Assembly (NCBI GenBank): GCA_017522515.1
Contig: JAFWZH010000194.1
Location: 1 to 6,236 of the forward strand
Origin: Clostridia bacterium
Lineage (GTDB): Bacteria; Bacillota_A; Clostridia; UBA1212; UBA1255
Direction of reading: 5' to 3'
DNA: 6,236 nucleotides
Every line of letters starts with the position of its first letter. The stretch's first letter is position 1. Of this stretch, positions 1 through 5,017 are shown one piece after another. The position numbers and the translations under genes are program-made. Below the pieces are notes generated by a model. The model was given only the letters and a program-made list of their open reading frames with translations, was not told the DNA's origin and searched no databases.

Positions 1-1
1 A

Positions 2-154
2 AATAATTATGATTTATTGTCTGTATATGCTGAAACGGATAATGATGCCGTCGGTTTTTATCAGAAGAACAATTTTAGTATTACAGAATTCTCTGGAATT
101 TATGACGGTGAAACGGTTATCCGCTACAAATGTGAATTAACCCAATTCCAATAG
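2..154 (+). CDS. GNAT-family N-acetyltransferase, C-terminal end (partial)
   Basis: The reading frame is open from the left edge and encodes about 50 residues ending at TAG 152-154. The segment LLSVYAETDNDAVGFYQKNNF is typical of the end of the acetyl-CoA binding region of GNAT acetyltransferases: an alanine/asparagine-rich turn followed by 'A..FYqk.GF', here with NNF in place of the usual GF. The following strand carries residues such as VIRYKCEL, as in a final beta strand. The family transfers acetyl from acetyl-CoA to amines; the substrate cannot be judged from this piece. The last codons (Q-F-Q-stop) lie inside the palindromic repeat starting at 143, so the repeat defines the C-terminus. 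The start lies outside the window. The family call is fairly firm, the subfamily unknown. Confidence 0.72.
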   Translation, partial: NNYDLLSVYAETDNDAVGFYQKNNFSITEFSGIYDGETVIRYKCELTQFQ

Positions 155-182
155 GTCGAACGGTTAGATAAATAAGAATTTG
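143..182 (+). repeat. Palindromic intergenic repeat, copy 1 (type A)
   Basis: This is a 40-base copy of the interspersed repeat: left arm CAATTCC, core GGTCGAACGGTTAGAT, right arm GAATTTG. It has one A fewer in the left arm than the identical copies at 4546 and 6068. It overlaps the end of the upstream acetyltransferase gene, whose TAG stop (152-154) is part of the repeat. The core reads GTCGAAC-G-GTTAGAT; the second half fits GTTRRRY, and the first differs from RYYYAAC at one position. The function of the repeat is not established. Confidence 0.9.
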
Positions 183-208
183 ACGAATAACTATCGCGAG
201 AATATAAG
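180..208 (+). promoter_or_regulatory. Possible sigma-A type promoter at the right edge of repeat copy 1
   Basis: TTGACG (180-185) and TATAAG (203-208) are separated by 17 bases and each matches the -35/-10 consensus at five of six positions. The -35 hexamer begins in the last bases of the repeat. A caveat is that transcription would start near 214-215, just past the GAGGGAG (208-214) that would serve as ribosome-binding site for the gene at 227, leaving a 12-base leader without it. The match may therefore be chance in AT-rich DNA. Confidence 0.3.
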
Positions 209-226
209 AGGGAGTTTTGGTATTAT

Positions 227-682
227 ATGTGGAATGAAATAAAAAATGAAATTGATATCGAAAACTTGATGAAAGAATATAGCGGCTTTCACGATAGCTG
301 TATAGTATCAATAAACTATCATAGCGGAGTATTTGTTAATGATAAGGGTGCTATGGCATATGGTGGATTGCTTGAGCATAGCATTGAAATGATATTACAT
401 AGTCAGTGTAATAAACCTATTGAACTGCGTTTTACAGGAGTAAGAAAATGTAATATTGTTGGCTGGGAGGATAATTATTTCTGTGACATTTTTGGTGCAT
501 ATTTGAATTTTCATAGCAACCTACTTGGCAAAACTCGTGATGACAAGCTGATAGTATGGGCGGATCGGGATGGTTATAATCCCATAAATTATACGGAAGA
601 AAAACCGATTTCCACTAGCGGAAAACACAGTACTTATGTAATTGCTGAAAAGCTGTTTTGGAGAATAATGACGGAGGACTAA
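227..682 (+). CDS. Uncharacterised 151-aa protein with FHDSC motif
   Basis: I do not assign a function. The protein is soluble, with no signal peptide or membrane segment. Near the N-terminus (residues 21-26) it has FHDSCI, followed by a tyrosine-rich strand. Residues about 69-93 (FTGVRKCNIVG...CDIFGAYL) look like the strand-rich centre of a compact beta fold. I have an impression of small Firmicutes hypothetical proteins with a similar FHDSC start, but cannot verify it. The ATG at 227 is preceded by GAGGGAG (208-214), a slightly long spacing of 12 bases. It is the only gene between repeat copies 1 and 2, so it makes a one-ORF unit. The stop at 680-682 is 10 bases before copy 2. Accessory single-gene units of this kind often encode immunity or toxin-antitoxin proteins, but nothing in the sequence shows that here. 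Confidence 0.8.
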   Translation: MWNEIKNEIDIENLMKEYSGFHDSCIVSINYHSGVFVNDKGAMAYGGLLEHSIEMILHSQCNKPIELRFTGVRKCNIVGWEDNYFCDIFGAYLNFHSNLLGKTRDDKLIVWADRDGYNPINYTEEKPISTSGKHSTYVIAEKLFWRIMTED

Positions 683-692
683 TCCAGAGAGG

Positions 693-732
693 CAAATTCC
701 AATAAGTCGAACGGTTGGATAAATATGATTAG
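693..732 (+). repeat. Palindromic intergenic repeat, copy 2 (type A, diverged right arm)
   Basis: The left arm CAAATTCC and core AAGTCGAACGGTTGGAT match the other copies with single substitutions. The right arm is decayed (TGATTAG where others have AGAATTTG). The tail ATGAGG directly after it is shared with copy 6 and forms the ribosome-binding site (GAGG 735-738) of the acetyltransferase gene at 748. The core halves are GTCGAAC and GTTGGAT. Confidence 0.88.
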
Positions 733-747
733 ATGAGGTAGAAAACA

Positions 748-1266
748 ATGCTAACTGAAACAGAACGTTTACTGTTAAGGGAAATGAACGATGATGATTT
801 TCAGCCGCTTTACGAGCTCTTGGCAGATTCGGAAATAATGCAACATTATCCATATACATTTGATGAAGCCCGAGTAAGAAATTGGATACAGCGAAATATT
901 GACAGATATCGAATCTTTGGTTTTGGGCTGTTGGCTGTATGCTTGAAAGAAACAGGCGAAATGATAGGCGATTGTGGGTTAACTATGCAGATTATTAATG
1001 GCCAGATAAAGCCCGAAATCGGATATCATATCAGAGCTGACAAACAAAGAAAAGGATATGCAAAAGAAGCGGCCATTGCTGTCAGAAATTGGGCTTTTAA
1101 CAATACTCCATTTAACGTCGTTTATTCTTATATGAAATATACCAACGAAGCATCTATCAAAACTGCTATGTCATATGGTTGTAAACAAGTAGATGAGCTT
1201 TTTGATGCGATAAATGGAATTACAAAGGTGTTTGCGATTTCAAGAGACGATTGGATTAACCGATAA
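748..1266 (+). CDS. GNAT-family N-acetyltransferase, RimJ/RimL-like
   Basis: This 172-aa protein has the full layout of the Acetyltransf_3 (RimJ/RimL-like) branch of GNAT enzymes. The N-terminal strand TERLLLREMNDDD (5-17) is followed by an alpha region, then a central strand pair (LLAVCLKETGEMIGDCGL, 61-78). Strand EIGYHI (90-95) leads into the acetyl-CoA pyrophosphate loop Q-R-K-G-Y-A (100-105), which fits the Q/RxxGxG/A signature. Motif B has N133 and S136 (NEASI), the usual site that orients the thioester. Length is normal for the family. Such enzymes acetylate N-terminal or small-molecule amines using acetyl-CoA in the cytoplasm; the substrate is not predictable. ATG 748 follows GAGG at 735-738, which lies immediately after repeat copy 2. 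It need not be related to the acetyltransferase fragment at the left edge. GNAT genes are common cargo in cassette arrays. Confidence 0.93.
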   Translation: MLTETERLLLREMNDDDFQPLYELLADSEIMQHYPYTFDEARVRNWIQRNIDRYRIFGFGLLAVCLKETGEMIGDCGLTMQIINGQIKPEIGYHIRADKQRKGYAKEAAIAVRNWAFNNTPFNVVYSYMKYTNEASIKTAMSYGCKQVDELFDAINGITKVFAISRDDWINR

Positions 1267-1270
1267 ATTA

Positions 1271-1283
1271 CAGTTTGTCTAAC
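1271..1283 (+). repeat. Possible eroded remnant of the intergenic repeat
   Basis: The 13 bases CAGTTTGTCTAAC begin like the right half-site at 3701 (CAGTTTG) and end in TTTGTCTAAC, a 10-base word that also spans the right end of copy 4 (4583-4592). In both places the word is followed by exactly 37 bases up to an ATG preceded by AAGGAGG. This would fit a copy that lost its left half and about 15 internal bases. Short AT-rich words can match by chance, so this is tentative. Confidence 0.33.
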
Positions 1284-1320
1284 ATATAAAACCCAATAAC
1301 CATATCAAAGGAGGTTATTT

Positions 1321-2103
1321 ATGACTTTTAACAATATAATCAACCATTTGAAACTCTGGTGTATAAATAAAGCTGAAAAATATCAAAAGATGTATGGAGC
1401 ATACGGAGGTGTTACATATGTTGGTTATCAAATTGCATATGAAATGGAATTTAAATTATCGACACTAATAGACAAGTCGTTTGAAAATGTAGAGGATTTA
1501 AAAAGTAAAGTATTAAATCTTATTGACATTCATTATGAACCCTATGTTTTAAAACCTCAAAATAGTTTGGCGCAGCATATTATTGATAAAACGAATCAAG
1601 AGTTTTTGTCGTTCTTGGAAGAAGTATTCATCAAAAAGGACTCTCTTGCAGCGGCAGATATTCCGTATAGGCGAGTGACTATCGGTACGGAATCTACTGC
1701 GTTGCAAGATAAGTTTCTTTCGGTTTGGAAATATGTAAATACTTCATATTGGTTTCCTCTTATGGGAGATGAACCAAAAGAAATTTCAGAAAAGTTTTTT
1801 GTAATGTTTGATTGTTTCGAACCATATATAAAACAGTTTAAACAGATTGTGGGACTTCCCAAAACACATCTATACAGTTATGGTGAAAGTGCTTTCAGAC
1901 CACAACACTGCATTGAAACTGATGAAATTGTCGGGTATAGTGGACATGAAACGATTTACACAGACAAAGATTTTTCTTGGGCAATATATTTTTCTCATGA
2001 AAATACTGTTTCTTTTGCCGGTTCGATAGTCCCGAAGGCTAAAGAACTACTGTTGAAGGAAAAAGAACGATGGAACAAGTTTGAATTCTCTTCTAATTGC
2101 TAA
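1321..2103 (+). CDS. Uncharacterised 260-aa protein
   Basis: I do not recognise a named family. The protein is soluble and has no signal peptide. The N-terminal half is helical (residues about 1-60, with the aromatic patch YGAYGGVTYVGYQIAYEME at 25-43). The middle has TSYWFPLMGDEP (141-152) followed by FFVMFDCFEPYIKQF (159-173). The C-terminal part is rich in charged and aromatic residues, including HLYSYGES (183-190), C197-ETDE (198-202), and IYTDKDFSWAIYFSHENTVSFAG (212-234); the last stretch looks like a well-conserved sheet. The lack of catalytic signatures leaves the role open. An excellent AAAGGAGG (1307-1314) six bases before ATG fixes the start. It is followed after 93 bases by the sigma factor gene, with no repeat in between. 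Confidence 0.82.
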   Translation: MTFNNIINHLKLWCINKAEKYQKMYGAYGGVTYVGYQIAYEMEFKLSTLIDKSFENVEDLKSKVLNLIDIHYEPYVLKPQNSLAQHIIDKTNQEFLSFLEEVFIKKDSLAAADIPYRRVTIGTESTALQDKFLSVWKYVNTSYWFPLMGDEPKEISEKFFVMFDCFEPYIKQFKQIVGLPKTHLYSYGESAFRPQHCIETDEIVGYSGHETIYTDKDFSWAIYFSHENTVSFAGSIVPKAKELLLKEKERWNKFEFSSNC

Positions 2104-2130
2104 TACTTATTTGCAATGTATTAATCTTTT

Positions 2131-2162
2131 TGTTACATATCCGCTCAAAAGTTGTGTATATA
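2131..2162 (+). promoter_or_regulatory. Candidate promoter of the sigma/anti-sigma operon, possibly autoregulated
   Basis: The 93-base gap before the sigma gene holds TGTTAC (2131-2136) and, downstream, GTTGTGTATATAG (2151-2163). The pattern of a TGTNAC-like -35 with a GTxT-containing -10 resembles ECF-type self-promoters, which would fit autoregulation by the encoded sigma factor. A housekeeping reading (TTGTTA 2130-2135 with a weak -10) is poorer. No inverted repeat for a repressor is seen. This is a guess from short motifs. Confidence 0.28.
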
Positions 2163-2196
2163 GGTGAAAAGATAATTAAAAGCGAGGTGACAGCAT

Positions 2197-2757
2197 ATGG
2201 ATGATGCAAACATAGTGCAGTTGTATTTTGACAGAGATAAGCAAGCGATTACGGAAACTGCAACCAAATATGGCAATTACTGTGCATCAATTGCGAAAAA
2301 TATTTTAGGCAACTACGAAGATACAGAGGAATGTGTTAATGATACATATTTAAACGCATGGAATGCGATGCCACCTCACAGACCTAAAATATTGGCTACT
2401 TTCCTGGGAAAAATTGTTCGTAATCTGGCATTTAACAGATATAAACACAATACGGCTGCGAAACGAGGTGCCGGTGAGCTGCCGGCTGTTCTCGATGAGT
2501 TGGGCGAGTGCGTTTCCGACAGAGAAGATGTTGAAGAAGCATATGATTATACGGAACTTGTTGCGGACATCAACGCTTTTTTAAGTACTTTGCCGACAAA
2601 AAAACGGAATGTTTTTGTACGCCGTTACTGGTATGCTGACAGCGTTTCGGAAATTGCTGCTCGGTATAATATGAGCGGTTTTGCTGTGTCTATGATGCTA
2701 AACCGACTCAGAGAAAAACTACGCAACTATCTGACGGAGCGGGGGTATGAATTATGA
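2197..2757 (+). CDS. ECF-type RNA polymerase sigma factor
   Basis: This 186-aa protein has the two-domain layout of extracytoplasmic-function (group 4) sigma factors and no other domains. Sigma region 2 spans about residues 8-85: DTEECVNDTYLNAWNAMPP (42-60) is the core-binding region 2.2, and FLGKIVRNLAFNRYK (69-83) covers 2.3-2.4, which melts and reads the -10 element. A linker of about 40 acidic residues follows. Region 4 spans about 128-180, with helix-turn-helix SVSEIAARYNMSGFAVSMML (149-168) that reads the -35. ATG 2197 is preceded by GAGGTGA (2184-2190). The TGA stop overlaps the ATG of the next gene by four bases (ATGA, 2754-2757), so the two are translationally coupled. This gene order is the norm for ECF sigma and membrane anti-sigma pairs in Clostridia. 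It probably directs transcription in response to an envelope signal; the regulon is unknown. Confidence 0.95.
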   Translation: MDDANIVQLYFDRDKQAITETATKYGNYCASIAKNILGNYEDTEECVNDTYLNAWNAMPPHRPKILATFLGKIVRNLAFNRYKHNTAAKRGAGELPAVLDELGECVSDREDVEEAYDYTELVADINAFLSTLPTKKRNVFVRRYWYADSVSEIAARYNMSGFAVSMMLNRLREKLRNYLTERGYEL

Positions 2758-3617
2758 AAAAAGAAAAATTCTATGAACTTCTTGGTGAAATAGACGAAAA
2801 CTACATTGAGGAAGCGCACCTTTCCGTAGAGAAAAAAACTCGACCCATTTGGCTAAAATGGAGCTCCATAGCGGTGTGCATCTGTTTGATAATTATTGGA
2901 ACAGTAGCTGTTTTTGAAATTTGGGATAATAGAGATAATAATCCGGGTGAAACTAATTCTTACGAGACTCCCCATGCTACAGAAGGAACAGAAAATCAGC
3001 CTGCGCAGCCAAGTTTATATCCTTTTGACTATGCTTCAATACTTGATTTTAAAAAATCTCTATACAATGAGGGTGAATTATATTCGAAATTGTCTGAATA
3101 CGGAGTGAAAAGCGAAACGCTTGATAAATTTAAAGTTTTTATTGAAAAATTACGTTCGCAAAATATCGTTGTACCATACATAAACGGCAAAGTGATAGAA
3201 CTTCGTAATTTAGAAGGATATTCAAATGTTTCGCTGTTTGCTTCTGAATTGTATGAATTGCCATGGGTATTTTATCATCCCAGTGTATCTACGGGTGAGA
3301 ACTTTTATATAAAAATGACATATTTGCCGGAAGTATTTACAAAAACAGAAAATTTAATGGCTTCTGACATAATCAAGGAGCTTTCTCCAAATTCTCCTAA
3401 TCTAAATAATCTTGGTGAACAACACGAAAAAATTTATAATAAACAGATAAAATTAAAAGATCGTGAAGTTACGGCGTTGGTATATGAATACAAGACTGAT
3501 AACAGAGACAGCATTAAATTTATTTATAATGATTTTCTCGTGGATATTCGATGCGATCAGCAGGTATGGAATGATAATTGGTTTTCTTCTTTGTCTTTTG
3601 AAAGTTTTGACAAATAA
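2754..3617 (+). CDS. Single-pass membrane protein, probable anti-sigma factor
   Basis: This 287-aa protein has a short cytoplasmic N-terminus (1-33) with KKEKFYELLGEIDENYIEEA, a motif style found at the start of clostridial ECF-associated membrane proteins and likely to bind the sigma factor. One membrane helix follows at about 36-56 (IAVCICLIIIGTVAVF). A linker rich in Pro, Thr, Glu and Asn (about 58-90) leads to an extracellular domain (about 92-287) with no recognised motifs. Predicted topology is N-in, C-out. Role inferred: it holds the sigma factor at the membrane until an outside signal is sensed. It has no zinc-binding HxxxCxxC motif, so it is not a ZAS-type anti-sigma factor. It is coupled to the sigma gene by an ATGA overlap and ends at a strong terminator 18 bases after the stop. 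That it is the anti-sigma factor rests on position and topology. Confidence 0.8.
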   Translation: MKKEKFYELLGEIDENYIEEAHLSVEKKTRPIWLKWSSIAVCICLIIIGTVAVFEIWDNRDNNPGETNSYETPHATEGTENQPAQPSLYPFDYASILDFKKSLYNEGELYSKLSEYGVKSETLDKFKVFIEKLRSQNIVVPYINGKVIELRNLEGYSNVSLFASELYELPWVFYHPSVSTGENFYIKMTYLPEVFTKTENLMASDIIKELSPNSPNLNNLGEQHEKIYNKQIKLKDREVTALVYEYKTDNRDSIKFIYNDFLVDIRCDQQVWNDNWFSSLSFESFDK

Positions 3618-3634
3618 GTAGGTGAATAAACAAC

Positions 3635-3670
3635 AGGGCTTCACTTCGGTGAAGCTCTTCTTTTCTTTTA
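3635..3670 (+). terminator. Rho-independent terminator of the sigma/anti-sigma operon
   Basis: A 10-bp stem pairs 3635-3644 (AGGGCTTCAC) with 3649-3658 (GTGAAGCTCT), with one G-U pair. It is closed by a C(TTCG)G loop, which makes a very stable UUCG tetraloop in RNA, and is followed by a pyrimidine tract TCTTCTTTTCTTTT. It starts 18 bases after the anti-sigma stop codon and separates that operon from the hydrolase gene. Confidence 0.9.
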
Positions 3671-3671
3671 G

Positions 3672-3700
3672 TGGAAAAATTTTTTGTCGTATATTATAAT
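3672..3700 (+). promoter_or_regulatory. Promoter of the alpha/beta hydrolase gene
   Basis: A perfect -10 TATAAT (3695-3700) lies 17 bases downstream of TGGAAA (3672-3677), which matches the -35 consensus at four of six positions. It follows the terminator at once, so the hydrolase gene has its own start signal. The -10 ends exactly where the right-half repeat begins (3701), placing the expected start of transcription inside that half-repeat, near 3707. The ribosome-binding site at 3725 would be in the transcript. Confidence 0.6.
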
Positions 3701-3722
3701 CAGTTTGATAAATAAGAATTTG
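3701..3722 (+). repeat. Palindromic intergenic repeat, right half only (copy 3)
   Basis: The 22 bases match positions 20-41 of the 41-base repeat with few changes: CAGTTTGATAAATAAG followed by the full right arm GAATTTG. In the part after the core it is closest to copy 1 (GATAAATAAGAATTTG is shared). The left half is absent and replaced by promoter sequence. The break lies at the centre of the palindrome. GTGAGGAGG follows directly and serves as ribosome-binding site of the hydrolase gene. Confidence 0.8.
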
Positions 3723-3739
3723 GTGAGGAGGCTCGCAAT

Positions 3740-4492
3740 ATGAAAATCCTTGAATTCGGCGATAAAAGCAAAAGAAAGTTTATTCTCGTACACGGTTTCC
3801 AAAGCCCTTGGCATGTGTGGGAAAAGTATATTGCGCATTATAAAAATGATTTTCACATTATCGTTCCCATAATTTCGGGACACAATCCTGATGAAAAGGA
3901 AGATTTTGTTTCCTTTTCAAAGGATGCTAAAGAACTTGAAGATTACATAATCTCAAACTACGGCGAAAAGGTTTACGGCATTTTCGGTATGTCTATGGGT
4001 GGTGTGCTTACTGCAACCATGTGGCAGAATAGCAGACTTAAGTTTGAAAAGATTATCTTTGACGGCTCACCTATTGTATCTCAGAGTAGCTTCATTAACA
4101 GCTTTATGCGTAACTTTTATCTTAAGGTTACACATAAAACTCAACAGAGAGATAAAAAGACCTTGCAGCAGGCAAAGGCTATCTGCCCAGAGGTGCATAT
4201 GGATTATTTTGTGAAGATTCTTGATAATATGAGTGATACTACTATTGAGAATTGCCTCAGCTCCGTTGCAGATTTTAAATTGAGAAGTGATATAGAAATT
4301 TGTGATACGAAGATATACTATTTCCACGGAACAGCTATGAACGAAATGCTTGCAAAGAAATCTGCAAAGTATGTTAAGAAACATTATCCAACAACAGTTG
4401 TGAAATGCTTTAAAGGCAAGACCCATTGTGAAAACTCGATATTCAATCAGGAGTATATGATTACAGAACTTGACGATGTTTTGTTTGATTGA
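3740..4492 (+). CDS. Alpha/beta-fold hydrolase (soluble)
   Basis: This 250-aa protein is of normal length for a single-domain alpha/beta hydrolase. The oxyanion strand-turn is FILVHGF (14-20). The nucleophile elbow is G-M-S-M-G-G (83-88), with S85 as catalytic serine. The catalytic histidine is most likely H229 in KGKTHCEN. The acid is less clear; a residue near the IYYFHGTAMNE strand (192-202), such as E202, sits where the acid usually falls. There is a helical cap between about 112 and 185 (rich in Phe, Lys and Gln). It has no signal peptide and so acts in the cytoplasm, probably on an ester, thioester or amide; the substrate is unknown. GAGGAGG (3725-3731), eight bases before ATG 3740, fixes the start. 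It has its own promoter and forms a one-gene unit between the half-repeat and copy 4. Confidence 0.9.
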   Translation: MKILEFGDKSKRKFILVHGFQSPWHVWEKYIAHYKNDFHIIVPIISGHNPDEKEDFVSFSKDAKELEDYIISNYGEKVYGIFGMSMGGVLTATMWQNSRLKFEKIIFDGSPIVSQSSFINSFMRNFYLKVTHKTQQRDKKTLQQAKAICPEVHMDYFVKILDNMSDTTIENCLSSVADFKLRSDIEICDTKIYYFHGTAMNEMLAKKSAKYVKKHYPTTVVKCFKGKTHCENSIFNQEYMITELDDVLFD

Positions 4493-4545
4493 GCGAAAAA
4501 TTAAAACATAGAGAAGACTTTTTTAAATTCATAAAAAGAACTCAA

Positions 4546-4586
4546 CAAATTCCAATAGGTCGAACAGTTAGGAAAATAAGAATTTG
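4546..4586 (+). repeat. Palindromic intergenic repeat, copy 4 (type B, 41 bp)
   Basis: This is a complete copy, identical over all 41 bases to copy 6 at 6068. Left arm CAAATTC (4546-4552) is perfectly complementary to right arm GAATTTG (4580-4586), and the centre of symmetry falls on the A between AAC and GTT. Counting positions equidistant from that centre, 13 of 20 pairs are Watson-Crick and one is G-T. It lies in the 137-base gap between the hydrolase and the 107-aa gene. The 53 bases before it are AT-rich with no clear hairpin terminator. Confidence 0.95.
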
Positions 4587-4629
4587 TCTAACTGATAAAT
4601 ATACTTAAATATACCAAGGAGGATATACT

Positions 4630-4953
4630 ATGTTTTCTTTACTTACTAAAAAAGCAATGAACGAGGATGCGGCTAAGTCTTTTTGGTCATGGTTTGAGGA
4701 GAAAGAAGAATGGATAATCAACTGCATTGCCAATCATGATTCGGCATTTGTGTGGGCAATTGACAAAAGATTAAAGCCTGTATTTCCGTATTTTAAGGGA
4801 GAACTTGAATTTCAGCTTGGATACAACAATGAAGTCGGAGAGTTTTTCTTTTTCCACTTTGGCAAAAAAGAACTCATTCGTGATGGTGAAACCCTTGGCA
4901 AGATGATGCCCGATGAAATAGCAAAAAGATGGCAATTTATTCTTGATAAATAA
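4630..4953 (+). CDS. Uncharacterised 107-aa protein
   Basis: This small soluble protein has no family I can name with confidence. It is rich in aromatic and acidic residues: FWSWFEEKEEWI (18-29) forms an amphipathic N-terminal helix. KRLKPVFPYFKGELEFQLGYN (46-66) followed by GEFFFFHFGKKEL (71-83) looks like a three-strand sheet. A C-terminal helix ends in MPDEIAKRWQFIL (93-105). The helix, sheet, helix layout is typical of small globular accessory proteins, including some immunity proteins, but that is not evidence of function. AAGGAGG (4616-4622) lies seven bases before ATG 4630. It stands alone between repeat copies 4 and 5, the shortest unit in the window. Confidence 0.8.
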   Translation: MFSLLTKKAMNEDAAKSFWSWFEEKEEWIINCIANHDSAFVWAIDKRLKPVFPYFKGELEFQLGYNNEVGEFFFFHFGKKELIRDGETLGKMMPDEIAKRWQFILDK

Positions 4954-4957
4954 TTTG

Positions 4958-4999
4958 CTAATTTCCAATAGGTCGAACAGTTAGGAAAATAAGAATTTG
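4958..4999 (+). repeat. Palindromic intergenic repeat, copy 5 (type B)
   Basis: From CCAATAGG to the end GAATTTG this copy is identical to copies 4 and 6; only the left arm differs (CTAATTTC instead of CAAATTC, one base longer). It begins four bases after the TAA of the 107-aa gene. GGAGGGG (5002-5008), the ribosome-binding site of the next gene, follows within three bases. Confidence 0.93.
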
Positions 5000-5017
5000 A
5001 CGGAGGGGTGTGATTGA

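Noticed and set aside
521..859. Antisense ORF of 112 codons across the 151-aa and acetyltransferase genes
   Set aside because: It overlaps two well-supported + strand genes and a repeat, its product has no recognisable features, and no convincing RBS precedes it.
2..1266. The two GNAT genes as a tandem duplication
   Set aside because: The visible tail of the first (AETDNDAVGFYQKNNF) and the matching part of the second (YTNEASIKTAMSYGCK) are from different GNAT branches.
4067..4426. Antisense ORF of 119 codons inside the hydrolase gene
   Set aside because: It lies wholly within a gene with an intact catalytic triad; the cysteine and phenylalanine-rich product is typical of a shadow frame.
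4493..4545. Terminator after the soluble hydrolase gene
   Set aside because: There is a TTTTTT run at about 4520 but no GC-containing hairpin before it.
4546..4600. Repeat as an ECF sigma promoter (GAAC ... GTCT) controlled by the encoded sigma factor
   Set aside because: In copy 4 GAAC and GTCT are 20 bases apart, longer than usual for ECF promoters, and the GTC part is absent after the other full copies, so the pattern is not conserved.
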